Source: a virus. From it: a DNA stretch of 64,000 nt. The position numbers were made by a program, and so were the translations under genes. The DNA is taken from positions 304,550 to 368,549 of IMG/VR virus record IMGVR_UViG_3300028676_000003. One strand, given 5' to 3'. The notes beneath the pieces were generated by a model. The model was not told the origin of the DNA. It made no database searches and worked only from the letters and a program-made list of their open reading frames with translations. This document shows, piece after piece, positions 32,212 through 41,023 of the stretch. Positions within the stretch are counted from its first letter, which is position 1. Each line of letters begins with the position of its first letter.

Positions 32212-33002
32212 TGGAAATAGTATCGCCTAATTACGGTGTCGTAAAGGTAGAAACCAATCCAACACCTGAAAAGACAAAAGAGTTTGCTACTCTAATTAGA
32301 AAACAAGTAAGCAAACAAACATTCAAAGAAAACAAAGGTAAGTTTGCCAATGAAATGTTTCATTTTGGTCTACGCTGGGGAAGAAGAACAGGTCTTATTC
32401 ATCCAATGCCGATTCAATCATTTAGTGGAAGGGGAGATTACTACGGTTATGATACTGTAGACCAAAATGGCAATGATTTACCATCACTTGAAGTCCTTGA
32501 ACCAATCATTAAAGAAATTGAAGCTCATTTAGGTATTGATATGACTGATTATGATAGTGTTATCGGTAACATTTACTTAGATAACCAATACATTTATCCT
32601 CATAGAGATACAACAGAGAGTGCGAGTGCTAGAAACTATCCAGTTATCGTTTATACTCTTGGAAATGACTCTAGCTTAGGTATTTGGGATTACAATGAAG
32701 GTAAGATTACCTTTGCTAACACCTACGATACAACGTACTTAGGTGGTGATTTAAAAGGACTAAACCCAACCAATGAAATTCTAACTAAAAACGGTACGAT
32801 TTATACGTTCGGAATGGAAGGAAAGGGTAGATTTGAGCTGACTCATTCAACTCCTTCATTAAGCAAGAAACCAATTGATTACCCAAAGCTTGTTTTACCT
32901 AACTTAGATGTTATAAGCAAGTATACAATAACTCTTACATTTAGAAGAGCAAAGGACTTGGATGAAAATACTCCAATCCGACCAAAGAAATTAGAAATAT
33001 GA
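32211..33002 (+). CDS. AlkB-like 2-oxoglutarate/Fe(II) dioxygenase
   Basis: 263 residues. Fe-binding facial triad H131-R-D133 (NIYLDNQYIYPHRDTTES) and His212 (FELTHSTP), with the 2-oxoglutarate arginine at about 245 in TLTFRRAKD. The layout fits AlkB-type demethylases, with an N-terminal region that has LRWGRRTG. Possible substrates are methylated DNA or RNA. It may repair methylation damage or alter phage nucleic acid. Single-base and four-base overlaps link it to the CYTH and nucleotidase genes. Confidence 0.82.
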   Translation: MEIVSPNYGVVKVETNPTPEKTKEFATLIRKQVSKQTFKENKGKFANEMFHFGLRWGRRTGLIHPMPIQSFSGRGDYYGYDTVDQNGNDLPSLEVLEPIIKEIEAHLGIDMTDYDSVIGNIYLDNQYIYPHRDTTESASARNYPVIVYTLGNDSSLGIWDYNEGKITFANTYDTTYLGGDLKGLNPTNEILTKNGTIYTFGMEGKGRFELTHSTPSLSKKPIDYPKLVLPNLDVISKYTITLTFRRAKDLDENTPIRPKKLEI

Positions 33003-33433
33003 AAAAGAAATTACACGTTGATATGGATGGTGTTTTATGTAACTTTCATGGTGCATTCAGAAACAATCAATCATCAACAAATAAATTTCCTCAATCAAAA
33101 TGGGGGTTCTTCTCTACACTAGAACCAATAAAGGACGGTGTGGAAACAGTAAAGGAATTAATGGAACACTTTGATGTGTATATTCTTACAAGACCATCAG
33201 TTAAAAATCCATTATGTTATACTGAGAAAAGAATTTGGGTTGAGAATTATTTCGGATTAGAATTCTGTGAAAACCTTATCATGGCATGTGATAAAAGCAT
33301 GATTAAAGGAGACTATTTGATTGATGATACCACTGGTAACGGTCAATTGGAGTTCGAAGGTGAATTGATACAATTTGGAACACGTCAGTTCCCTGATTGG
33401 AAAACTGTTAAAGAATACTTACTAAGTAAATAA
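32999..33433 (+). CDS. 5'(3')-deoxyribonucleotidase-like HAD enzyme
   Basis: 144 residues. LHVDMDGVLCNFHGAF is the family form of HAD motif I with two aspartates, VYILTRPS gives motif II, and GDYLIDDTTGN gives the acidic motif IV. It dephosphorylates (deoxy)nucleoside monophosphates and belongs to the nucleotide-pool genes of this window. Confidence 0.85.
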   Translation: MKKKLHVDMDGVLCNFHGAFRNNQSSTNKFPQSKWGFFSTLEPIKDGVETVKELMEHFDVYILTRPSVKNPLCYTEKRIWVENYFGLEFCENLIMACDKSMIKGDYLIDDTTGNGQLEFEGELIQFGTRQFPDWKTVKEYLLSK

Positions 33434-33439
33434 ATTACT

Positions 33440-34252
33440 ATGACTGAAAAACATCCAATTATCTTAGCTAGTGAAGCTACAGATATTGAAACATTTTTAA
33501 AATTACTCTTTCCTACTCAGTGGTACCCTATCATTGCTAGGATTATTGAAAGCGGAGCCAAGTTCCACCACGGAGACTGCAAATGGCTTATAGGTTGGTC
33601 CGACATTCCAAACACCAAAAAAATTGGTAAAACGGACCTAGAAACAGCACTTAAGACTTGTATGTTTAAGGTTCACGATTGTTTCCACCAACTTTGGGGA
33701 ATACCAATCACCAAGGACTTTAGTGAAGATGAGTTTTATATCTCTAAGAGAGCGCAAATGTGCGGTGAAATCAGTGTTCTTACAATGACTGAGTTTGTAT
33801 TCGCTAAGCACTTATGGGACACGTACCCTGAACTAAGAGACTACTTAGAAAAACGTAACGCTCTTAAGATGATGTTCGGAGTTTTCAAAGGCAAGACACC
33901 AGTTGAAATTGGAATGCGTCTTGATGATGTTCTTCATAAGCAACGTAGACCAAAATGGATGCGTGATGATGAAGCTTCAATGGCCTTTGCCGACGACTAT
34001 GTTCCTATGCTTGAAAAGGATAGACAGAACATTGACCACAATTGGGAAGTAATGAAGAAAGCCAATTGGGTTCCTGAGAATGCACCAAATATTAGGTATT
34101 CACCTAATATGGACGGTCTTGAGTTAACTATATGGATGCTAACAGATTTCTTCCATATGCTTAAGACTGACGACAAGATTGACTACGCACTTGCAGAGTT
34201 TAATCATCAAAGAAGACAAGCAATTAAAATACCTGAAGGATGGGTTTACTAA
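33440..34252 (+). CDS. Hypothetical protein, 270 aa
   Basis: Soluble, helical, with His/Cys-rich stretches that could bind metal (FHHGDCKW, VHDCFHQLWG, QMCGEISVLTMTEF). I do not recognise the family. The next gene follows after 4 bases. Confidence 0.6.
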   Translation: MTEKHPIILASEATDIETFLKLLFPTQWYPIIARIIESGAKFHHGDCKWLIGWSDIPNTKKIGKTDLETALKTCMFKVHDCFHQLWGIPITKDFSEDEFYISKRAQMCGEISVLTMTEFVFAKHLWDTYPELRDYLEKRNALKMMFGVFKGKTPVEIGMRLDDVLHKQRRPKWMRDDEASMAFADDYVPMLEKDRQNIDHNWEVMKKANWVPENAPNIRYSPNMDGLELTIWMLTDFFHMLKTDDKIDYALAEFNHQRRQAIKIPEGWVY

Positions 34253-34256
34253 GATT

Positions 34257-35687
34257 ATGAGTGAATTAAAAAAATTATTACAGCAATACGTCGATAACCC
34301 TAAAAAGAAAAGCATTGCTAAAGACCATATGGGTAATCGTGGCTATATCAAAAAGGACTATTCTAGTTGGGATAAGTTACAACCAATGACCTTTGAAGAA
34401 ATGAAAGCTTATCGTACAGTAAACGGTATGGAATCAACGTTTAAACACGTTCCACCAGCTCTTTATAATAAGAGAATCAAGTTAGATGAGTTTGAATTGA
34501 TTTTTCAGAATAAATCAGAGTTCGTTGCTGATGAAAACAACAAAAATAACAAGGTTAACAATATCGGTTATAAACGTGAACACTACAATTGGAATATTCA
34601 ATGTAATGTAATACTTGTTTATCATGGGATTTATTCACGAATTGGAAGCTATTCAGATTCTATGAGTTATAGTGTTAAATATGTTGTTCCTGAACAAACA
34701 AATTGGGGTGATTGGTTAACCTTTACACCTGAAACACCGTATATTTTAGATGAAGATACATCATATCTTAGATTCAGTGAAGCTGTAGGTATTAGAGAAA
34801 TCATCAATGCAATCAATTTAGATGAAGTAGTTCTTGAAAATCAAAACATTGACTTTCAGCCTTGGTATTCATATGAATTTGATAGAGATTATAAACACTT
34901 AACCAAGTATACAGCTAAAGCTATTGATACTGAGTTCTTTATCAAATCTGAGATTAAAGATGGTATTTATAAGCCTGAACCTAAAACAATACAAGAAGTA
35001 ATTTATCCATACGGAAAATGTTTCAAGAAGGATTTATTAAATAAGTTAGGTGTTCATACAATTCAGTTGAGAACCAATGCTCATTATACTATCCAAGATT
35101 ATTTTGATATTCCAAAGGGATGTGTTATAAAGGCCGCAAAATCAGTAATTAAGGCTTATGGTTATGAGAAATATGCTGATGATACTGCTTTGGTTGAAGC
35201 TATAAACGCTGAGAAAAAAGCTGAAAAAGCTAAGCAGAAGACCCTTGAGTATAATAATCAATTTACTCTTATACAACATGGTAAGGTTATCATGGAGAAC
35301 AAGGATAAATACAAGATTATGGAATACTTGGAAAGGTTTTCAAGCAAAGATATTGATTCAACTGTTCTTGACACTATCAAACCACTATTTGATAATTTTG
35401 ATATTGAAACTTTCTATATTGGTTATTGGGGAACCTATGACAAATATGAAATGAGAGGTCATAAATGTGGATTCAATACTGAGGTTTATACCATAAACCT
35501 CAAGGAAATGGATAAAGAAGTTTTAGATGAAATTTGGGAACTTCACGATGCATCTATTCCTCATTTAGAAGACAAGGAAGTCGAATTAGCCTATGGTTGG
35601 TCCGACGATTATGTAGAATTACTAGGGGTTCGTAAGAATAAGAAGGGTAAATTAGAAACTTTTACAATTCCTTACGATTTAATGTAA
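34257..35687 (+). CDS. Hypothetical protein, 476 aa
   Basis: A large soluble protein with an acidic/aromatic alpha/beta sequence and a Lys/Ala-rich helix near residue 330. ATG 34257 (MSELKKLLQQY) was chosen over an in-frame ATG inside the upstream gene. No motif recognised. One of the largest unidentified proteins here. The next gene has its own promoter. Confidence 0.62.
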   Translation: MSELKKLLQQYVDNPKKKSIAKDHMGNRGYIKKDYSSWDKLQPMTFEEMKAYRTVNGMESTFKHVPPALYNKRIKLDEFELIFQNKSEFVADENNKNNKVNNIGYKREHYNWNIQCNVILVYHGIYSRIGSYSDSMSYSVKYVVPEQTNWGDWLTFTPETPYILDEDTSYLRFSEAVGIREIINAINLDEVVLENQNIDFQPWYSYEFDRDYKHLTKYTAKAIDTEFFIKSEIKDGIYKPEPKTIQEVIYPYGKCFKKDLLNKLGVHTIQLRTNAHYTIQDYFDIPKGCVIKAAKSVIKAYGYEKYADDTALVEAINAEKKAEKAKQKTLEYNNQFTLIQHGKVIMENKDKYKIMEYLERFSSKDIDSTVLDTIKPLFDNFDIETFYIGYWGTYDKYEMRGHKCGFNTEVYTINLKEMDKEVLDEIWELHDASIPHLEDKEVELAYGWSDDYVELLGVRKNKKGKLETFTIPYDLM

Positions 35688-35694
35688 AAAAGAC

Positions 35695-35725
35695 TTGCAA
35701 GCAAAGAAATAAGTTAGTACCTTTG
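35695..35725 (+). promoter_or_regulatory. Bacteroidota-type promoter, leaderless output
   Basis: TTG at 35695-35697, 20-base spacer, TACCTTTG at 35718-35725. ATG 35729 follows after only 3 bases. Confidence 0.82.
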
Positions 35726-35728
35726 TCT

Positions 35729-36121
35729 ATGAGTAATAAAATAGAGATTAACATCGATTTTGATGGGACATGTGTCACACATGATTATCCGAGAGTTGGA
35801 GCCGATATCGGTTCAGTTAAGGTCTTAAAGAGACTGGTAGACAAAGGACATAAGCTTATCTTATTTACAATGAGAAGCGAAAAAAATAATAGCCTTATTG
35901 ATGCTATCGAATGGTTTGGAATACATGAAATTCCCTTATATGGAATACAGTCAAATCCGACCCAAAAGCATTGGACTTCAAGTCCTAAAAGCTACGCACC
36001 ACTTATGATTGATGATTCAGCAATAGGTTGTCCGTTGAAGTATGACCCTGAGATATCACCAAGAAAATTTGTTGATTGGGAGAAGGTTGAAGCCATGCTA
36101 GAAGAACAAGGATTAATATGA
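35729..36121 (+). CDS. HAD-like hydrolase
   Basis: 130 residues. INIDFDGTCVTHDYP is motif I, LILFTMRSEKN is motif II and APLMIDDSAIG is the acidic motif. It resembles small HAD proteins common in phages and Bacteroidota, whose substrate is unknown. The mRNA should be leaderless. Confidence 0.78.
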   Translation: MSNKIEINIDFDGTCVTHDYPRVGADIGSVKVLKRLVDKGHKLILFTMRSEKNNSLIDAIEWFGIHEIPLYGIQSNPTQKHWTSSPKSYAPLMIDDSAIGCPLKYDPEISPRKFVDWEKVEAMLEEQGLI

Positions 36122-36333
36122 AACTAGGACTACATCAAACGTTAGATAACTATACGATTAAAGAAAGACATAACACTAATTTTAGTATTATGATTAGTAA
36201 ATTGAATCAAGCTGTAGATGATTATTATGATGTTTGCTGTGAATATGGATTATTCCAAAGGTTTTATTTAGATATAATTCCGTTAACTATAAGCTTCAAT
36301 ATTGAAGATTCGATGAGAAATGAAATTAGGTAA
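36118..36333 (+). CDS. MKLG-family micro-protein
   Basis: 71 residues, starts MKLGLHQTLDN and ends SMRNEIR. ATGA overlap with the HAD gene; its last 14 bases form the start of the next family member. Function unknown. Confidence 0.65.
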   Translation: MKLGLHQTLDNYTIKERHNTNFSIMISKLNQAVDDYYDVCCEYGLFQRFYLDIIPLTISFNIEDSMRNEIR

Positions 36334-36532
36334 AAGACTATTCTGTGAAGATTACATAACAACCAATACACTATTCAAGGAATTTAGAAAAGATTTAAAT
36401 AGTGATTATGAATGGTTTGATTGGCGAATTCACTATCAAGTAAGAAGAGATATCGGTCGGAGATTATACAATATGCCACTAGCTCGTTCATTTGAAAGTA
36501 TAAAAACAAATTTCAAAGGGCTTTGGTGGTAA
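36320..36532 (+). CDS. MKLGK-family micro-protein
   Basis: 70 residues, starts MKLGKRLFCED. Shares 14 bases with the upstream gene, reading Glu-Ile-Arg-stop in one frame and Met-Lys-Leu-Gly in the other, as at 16528. Basic C-terminus. Function unknown. Confidence 0.65.
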   Translation: MKLGKRLFCEDYITTNTLFKEFRKDLNSDYEWFDWRIHYQVRRDIGRRLYNMPLARSFESIKTNFKGLWW

Positions 36533-36544
36533 AAAACAAAAACA

Positions 36545-36877
36545 ATGACAACAAAAGACAAAATAGGGTTTCCTGAATTTTTGGAAATCGAAAAGAAATT
36601 AGATATTCGTTACGGCCAAATTGTGGCAGTAGAACGAATCAATAAGAAAATGTTAAAATTAAGTGTTATCTTTGGTGAAGATGAAGCCGATGAAAAGACA
36701 GTTGTTACCAATATTGGTGGACAATACGATGAAGATGAATTACTTGCAGTAATGTTTCCATTCATTGTAAATCTTGAACCAGCTACAATTTCAGGTTTTG
36801 TAAGTGAAGCTATGATTATGCTTCCTAAGACCACTGAATTACACTTAGAACCTAGAATGGGCGCAACACTATTGTAA
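36545..36877 (+). CDS. tRNA-binding domain protein (CsaA/YtpR/Arc1p-like)
   Basis: 110 residues consisting of just the OB-fold. KLDIRYGQIVAVERINKK, LKLSVIFGEDE, TVVTNIGGQYDEDELL and the end ATISGFVSEAMIML correspond to successive strands of the tRNA-binding domain found in CsaA, MetRS C-termini and Arc1p. It binds tRNA elbows in its relatives. In this phage it may help retain or deliver tRNA to the encoded TrpRS or repair enzymes. Confidence 0.85.
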   Translation: MTTKDKIGFPEFLEIEKKLDIRYGQIVAVERINKKMLKLSVIFGEDEADEKTVVTNIGGQYDEDELLAVMFPFIVNLEPATISGFVSEAMIMLPKTTELHLEPRMGATLL

Positions 36878-36878
36878 A

Positions 36879-37334
36879 ATGGCAAAGGTAGTTGCATCGG
36901 GTGTTTTTATCGTAAGAAAAGATAAGAAATTACTAATATGTCACCCAACACATCATGACAAGGACTTTTTCAGCATCCCGAAAGGAAAGGTAGAAAAAGG
37001 AGAGACATTTTTAGAAGGTGCGATACGTGAAACGTTTGAAGAAACAAACATTCAATTGAGTGGAAGTAATGATTTTCACGTATTTCCTTTAAAATCAGTG
37101 AACTATAAACATAATAAGAAGGTAATACATCCTTACTTATTTATTGAGAAGTCTTCATCTAAGATTAATTGGGATGAAGTGGAAATAAAATGTAATTCAA
37201 ATGTTCCTGAAGACCGTGGCGGTTTTCCTGAAATGGATGGTTTTAGATGGGTTGATTTAGAAGAGTCTCGTAAATTCTTGCATGATACACAAGTAGCTTG
37301 TATTGATTCAATTAACGAAATATTAAATAAATGA
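36879..37334 (+). CDS. Nudix hydrolase
   Basis: 151 residues. The complete Nudix box begins GKVEKGETFLEGAIRETFEE and continues TNI (GX5EX7REUXEEXGU with Asn at the last Gly). N-terminal strand VVASGVFIVRKDKKLLI is typical. Substrate not predictable; nucleoside diphosphate derivatives or RNA caps are possible. Confidence 0.88.
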   Translation: MAKVVASGVFIVRKDKKLLICHPTHHDKDFFSIPKGKVEKGETFLEGAIRETFEETNIQLSGSNDFHVFPLKSVNYKHNKKVIHPYLFIEKSSSKINWDEVEIKCNSNVPEDRGGFPEMDGFRWVDLEESRKFLHDTQVACIDSINEILNK

Positions 37335-37549
37335 CACTAGATTTACACGGGACCAAACACCAAGACGTTAGAGGCGTATTTGATACCTTTATGTTCACAG
37401 CAATGCAGTCTGATACTGTAGAAGTTACAATCATAACAGGCAATTCAACTTCAATGAAGAAGATTACCAATGAGTGTATCGAGGAATATGGATTTACCAT
37501 TCTTCCATTTGAACCTAATATGGGTAGCATTAAAATTGCAATTAAATGA
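37331..37549 (+). CDS. Smr domain mini-protein
   Basis: 72 residues. LDLHGTKHQDV, then IITGNSTSMKKI and EEYGF match the Smr domain (LDLHG ... TGxG). Smr proteins include nucleases that cut mRNA at collided ribosomes and MutS2 endonuclease. In the stand-alone form the TGNS variant replaces the usual TGxG. A link with the ribosome-rescue genes is suggested, not shown. ATGA overlaps on both sides. Confidence 0.75.
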   Translation: MTLDLHGTKHQDVRGVFDTFMFTAMQSDTVEVTIITGNSTSMKKITNECIEEYGFTILPFEPNMGSIKIAIK

Positions 37550-37824
37550 CGGACATAACTAAAGTAATTCCACCTTGGTTTGTTTATATGTTACAGTGTT
37601 CTGACGGAACGTATTATACTGGAATAACAAACAACATTCAAAGAAGATTTATTGAACATAATGAATCTAAAAACAAAGGTGCGAAATACACAAGAACTCG
37701 AAGACCACTTAAGATTGTTTATACAACAGTATTTTTAACAAGAAGTGAAGCGAGCAAAGAAGAATATAGAATAAAAAGGCTCACAAGAGCGCAAAAAATA
37801 GAATTAATAAATAAAAACAAATAA
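37546..37824 (+). CDS. GIY-YIG nuclease domain protein
   Basis: 92 residues. WFVYMLQCSDGTYYTGITNN is the GIY-YIG signature (VYML ... YTG), with the catalytic Arg/His/Glu in RRFIEHNE and SEASKEEYRIK. It belongs to the small UvrC/Slx1-like YhbQ type, a single-domain structure-specific or repair nuclease. Confidence 0.88.
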   Translation: MTDITKVIPPWFVYMLQCSDGTYYTGITNNIQRRFIEHNESKNKGAKYTRTRRPLKIVYTTVFLTRSEASKEEYRIKRLTRAQKIELINKNK

Positions 37825-39108
37825 ATGGCAGACGTAAAAAAAGTATGGAATGACGAAGGCGGTAGATTATACCTATCACATCCATCAAGAGAATTTCCTT
37901 TGTTGGAAAATGCAATCTACACAATTGGTGTAGACCAACACGGAAGATTTTTCCTTTCAAAATCTAGTGATGGATTCACTTTCGACTACAAAATCTATGG
38001 TCTTGAAACGAAATTGGTAGAAAGAGCGATTAAAACTTACAGAACGACAAAAGGAAACTTAGGTATCTTATTGAACGGTTTGAAAGGTACTGGTAAAACA
38101 GTAAGTTCTAAGATTATCGCTAATAAATTGGAGCAACCAATTATCCTTGTAGACACTAAGTACGATGGTGTTCAGTTCTTCTTGAACTCAATCACACAAG
38201 ACATTACTATCTTCATTGATGAGTACGAGAAGGTATTTGGTGAAGCGGCTGGAATGCTTACTATCATGGATGGTGCGTCTAACTCTCAACACCGTAGAGT
38301 ATTCTTATTAACTACAAACGAGTTGTATGTTGATAGAAACCTTATCCAAAGACCAGGACGTGTTCGTTACTTGAAAAAGTTCGACGACTTGAAACCTGAA
38401 ATCGTAGAAGAAATCATCGACGATTGCTTGATTCACAAACAATTCAAAGGTGAGTTGTTAACATTTATCTCAGCATTGGAAACAATCACTGTAGATATCG
38501 TTAAAGCGGTTATTAGTGAGGTTAACATCCACGAAGAAGGACCATCTGCATTCGAAGATATCTTTAACGTTAAGAAACTTAGCGGTAGATACAACGTTAT
38601 GATTAGAGATGAGAATAACGACATGGTTGAATTGGCTACAAGTGCCGCAATCTACCCAAGACCAACATTTGGCGACAGACACGTTGGACACCGTTTCGAG
38701 ATTGACAACCAAAACATTGGTACTATCTCAAGAGTAATCAATTGGACAACTGTTGAAGTTTCTCCTTTTGAAACATCTAAAGGTAAAAAATTAGGGTTTG
38801 ATAAACCAATCATCCTTAAAATGGTAGATGCCGATATTACAAACTCAACGTTTGCGTATGACGGTTACGGAGTTTCACTTTTGGGTGATACACCAAAACC
38901 TAAACAATCTAGCTTAGGTAAGTCTCTTTTAGAGAAGCTTGAGTCTGATAACGATGCATACTACAACGAAGATGGTGACGAAGTAGATTCTTCTCCACAA
39001 CCAGTGTCTGAAGCTTCTTATCAATTACAAGCTGAAAGTGCGGTTAAAGTAGCAAGCAACGGAGTAATCTCATTTGATTCAAGTGCAGGTACCCTTACAA
39101 AAGGATAA
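37825..39108 (+). CDS. AAA+ ATPase
   Basis: 427 residues. Walker A LNGLKGTGKT at about 90, Walker B ITIFIDEYEK, sensor-1 FLLTTNE and arginine finger RPGRV, then a C-terminal beta domain (HRFEIDNQNIGTISRVINW) and a Ser/Glu-rich tail. It shares core motif order with the ATPase at 10903. Starts directly after the GIY-YIG stop. Substrate unknown. Confidence 0.85.
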   Translation: MADVKKVWNDEGGRLYLSHPSREFPLLENAIYTIGVDQHGRFFLSKSSDGFTFDYKIYGLETKLVERAIKTYRTTKGNLGILLNGLKGTGKTVSSKIIANKLEQPIILVDTKYDGVQFFLNSITQDITIFIDEYEKVFGEAAGMLTIMDGASNSQHRRVFLLTTNELYVDRNLIQRPGRVRYLKKFDDLKPEIVEEIIDDCLIHKQFKGELLTFISALETITVDIVKAVISEVNIHEEGPSAFEDIFNVKKLSGRYNVMIRDENNDMVELATSAAIYPRPTFGDRHVGHRFEIDNQNIGTISRVINWTTVEVSPFETSKGKKLGFDKPIILKMVDADITNSTFAYDGYGVSLLGDTPKPKQSSLGKSLLEKLESDNDAYYNEDGDEVDSSPQPVSEASYQLQAESAVKVASNGVISFDSSAGTLTKG

Positions 39109-39116
39109 AACTAAAT

Positions 39117-39143
39117 GGTGTGTGGGTAAAACTACACACCGTT
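39117..39143 (+). other. Hairpin after the AAA+ gene
   Basis: GGTGTGT and ACACACC pair around a 10-base loop, flanked by AAA on one side and TTT on the other. The T-run is too short for a confident terminator. Confidence 0.55.
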
Positions 39144-39157
39144 TCTAATTTAAAGAA

Positions 39158-39634
39158 ATGAATAAAGCAATAGAAATACAAGCTCCAAATCAAGTTCCAT
39201 TGACACATGGCCTATATGTGTTCTTAGGTGGTTCTATTGAAATGGGTAAAGCTATAGAATGGCAAAAAGAGGTTATTGAAACTCTTAAGGATGAAAACAT
39301 TGTGTTTTTAAATCCTCGTAGAGATGATTGGAACTCTGAATGGACCCAAACCATAACTGACCCTAACTTTAATGAACAAGTTACTTGGGAATTAAAAAGA
39401 TTAGAAGAATCTGACTTTATTGTTATGGTTATTGACCCAAACACTATCTCACCAATTACTCTTTTAGAGATTGGACTTCACGCTAGAAGCGGAAAGATGA
39501 TTGTTTGTTGTCCTGATGGGTTTTTTAGAAAAGGAAATGTTGATGTTACTGGACATTTTTATGGATATCCAGTTGTTGAAACACTAGAAGAAGTAATAGA
39601 AGCAATTCGTGAAAAATTAAATGGCAAAAAGTAA
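39158..39634 (+). CDS. Nucleoside 2-deoxyribosyltransferase-like protein
   Basis: 158 residues. YVFLGGSIEMGKAIEWQ, FLNPRRDDWNSEW, FNEQVTWELKRLEESDFIV and ITLLEIGLHARSG give the full domain, including the Asp and Glu expected in the active site. Same family as the gene at 19428. Likely acts on phage or host deoxynucleosides. Confidence 0.87.
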   Translation: MNKAIEIQAPNQVPLTHGLYVFLGGSIEMGKAIEWQKEVIETLKDENIVFLNPRRDDWNSEWTQTITDPNFNEQVTWELKRLEESDFIVMVIDPNTISPITLLEIGLHARSGKMIVCCPDGFFRKGNVDVTGHFYGYPVVETLEEVIEAIREKLNGKK

Positions 39635-40115
39635 AAGACAACACAAATTAAACACTGAGATTACAGCTAAAGAAGTTCGTGTAACTGACTTGGGTGTAGT
39701 AGCACTGGCAGTAGCTTTAAAAGAAGCTTCATCAAAGGAAATGGACCTTGTTCTTATCAATGAGAACGCAGTTCCACCAGTTTGTAAGATTATGAACTAT
39801 GAGAAGTTCATCTATGAGCAAAGCAAGAAACCTAAGAATAAGGGTCTTGATGTGAAAGAAATCAAATTGGGTCCTAATACGTCTGAAAATGACTTGGAGT
39901 ACCGTATCAAACACATGATTGATTTCTTGAAAAAGGGTCATAAGGTAAAGATAAGTCTTCAATTCAGAGGTCGTCAAATGCAACACATCAACATAGGACA
40001 AGAACAAATCCTAAAGCTAATGGTTGCAGTTGAAGAATTTGGAACAGCCGAGGCAATGCCTAAGTTAGAAGGAAAGAAAATGTTTGCTATGATTAAGCCA
40101 AAACCTAGCAAATAA
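39621..40115 (+). CDS. infC: Translation initiation factor IF-3
   Basis: 164 residues, nearly the full bacterial length of 170-180. N-domain: LNTEITAKEVRVTD, LGVVALAVALKEA and the hallmark NAVPPVCKIMNYEKF with YEQSKK. C-domain: VKEIKLGPNTSENDLEYRI, FLKKGHKVKISLQFRGRQM, and KLEGKKMFAMIKPKP. Both domains and the lysine-rich linker are intact, so it should bind the 30S platform, block early 50S joining and monitor the start codon. A phage copy could bias initiation towards phage mRNAs, including the leaderless ones predicted here. Confidence 0.94.
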   Translation: MAKSKRQHKLNTEITAKEVRVTDLGVVALAVALKEASSKEMDLVLINENAVPPVCKIMNYEKFIYEQSKKPKNKGLDVKEIKLGPNTSENDLEYRIKHMIDFLKKGHKVKISLQFRGRQMQHINIGQEQILKLMVAVEEFGTAEAMPKLEGKKMFAMIKPKPSK

Positions 40116-40117
40116 GG

Positions 40118-40150
40118 TTGACATAAATAAAAATTATGTTTATACTTGTG
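40118..40150 (+). promoter_or_regulatory. Weak promoter-like site
   Basis: TTG at 40118-40120, 22-base spacer, TACTTGTG at 40143-40150, one base before ATG 40152. Off-consensus in spacing and -7. Confidence 0.35.
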
Positions 40151-40151
40151 T

Positions 40152-40592
40152 ATGGAAGATTACATATACAACTATTTAACAGAGAATTTTAACGTTGAAA
40201 CCAGTCAGGTTGGAAACGATGGAATATATCGTTTAGACGACAAAAATACACACAAAACACCAATAGATGGGGATAAACTCGTAGCAGAGATTATCGCCAT
40301 TTTTGGCTTACAAGTAGAAGAGGTCTTACTTTTCATACATTTATGGAGCTGTAAGATAAAAAATGATATTGACTTAGATTTCTATTGGAAAAATAATTGG
40401 GAAGTTTTTCATAATGTAGAATTCCCAGTGGTTCATAGAGTTCATGCTACAACCATAGCTTCAGACCTTGTTCCTGTACAACCAATGTCTGCACCTAGTG
40501 ATATTCTTTACCATATTGAGACCATTGAACCTAAAGATACTCTTTATATCAAATATAAAAAGATACTTGAGGGATTACAACATATTTATTAA
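40152..40592 (+). CDS. Hypothetical protein with YLTENF-type N-terminus
   Basis: 146 residues. The start (MEDYIYNYLTENFNVE) resembles the starts of the genes at 45546 (LDYLERNFIV) and 54091 (IHKFLTDNFYM), suggesting a shared N-terminal domain. The rest is aromatic-rich. ATG 40152 was preferred over the in-frame TTG at 40146, which lies in the promoter-like site. Confidence 0.57.
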   Translation: MEDYIYNYLTENFNVETSQVGNDGIYRLDDKNTHKTPIDGDKLVAEIIAIFGLQVEEVLLFIHLWSCKIKNDIDLDFYWKNNWEVFHNVEFPVVHRVHATTIASDLVPVQPMSAPSDILYHIETIEPKDTLYIKYKKILEGLQHIY

Positions 40593-40599
40593 AAGATAT

Positions 40600-40630
40600 T
40601 TGGCAAATCCAAATATTATTAATACCTTTG
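40600..40630 (+). promoter_or_regulatory. Bacteroidota-type promoter, leaderless output
   Basis: TTG at 40600-40602, 20-base spacer, TACCTTTG at 40623-40630, ATG 40634 after 3 bases. Confidence 0.82.
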
Positions 40631-40633
40631 CAA

Positions 40634-41023
40634 ATGAAATTTAGAACGTATAAAACAAGAGAAGAGAAACTAAAGCAAACGCTTAAGGGACTTCTCTTAA
40701 ATAAAACAGTAAATCAAGATAATTTAGATGGAGTAATCAAGACTATCAATGACTACGAAAAGAATAACTTAGATACAATCGAAAAATTAAAGAAAGATAA
40801 GTTACTCGAAACAAAAAGAATAAGCGGTGCTTTAAAACAAACAATCAACGCTCATGGACCTATCACTAACAATCTTATTGGAAGTGCAACAAAACGAATC
40901 TATGGAGCCTTATTACATAAGCCTGAAAAGAGAACACATATAAACCTTGATATTGGTACATTTATCCTAATACTTATTGCAACAGTATTATTAACAGTCG
41001 CCAGTATCGTAATACTAATATAA
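40634..41023 (+). CDS. Tail-anchored membrane protein
   Basis: 129 residues. A charged helical cytoplasmic part and one strong C-terminal TM helix (FILILIATVLLTVASIVILI). Its mRNA should be leaderless. The stop overlaps the RNA-repair HAD gene by one base. Confidence 0.62.
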   Translation: MKFRTYKTREEKLKQTLKGLLLNKTVNQDNLDGVIKTINDYEKNNLDTIEKLKKDKLLETKRISGALKQTINAHGPITNNLIGSATKRIYGALLHKPEKRTHINLDIGTFILILIATVLLTVASIVILI

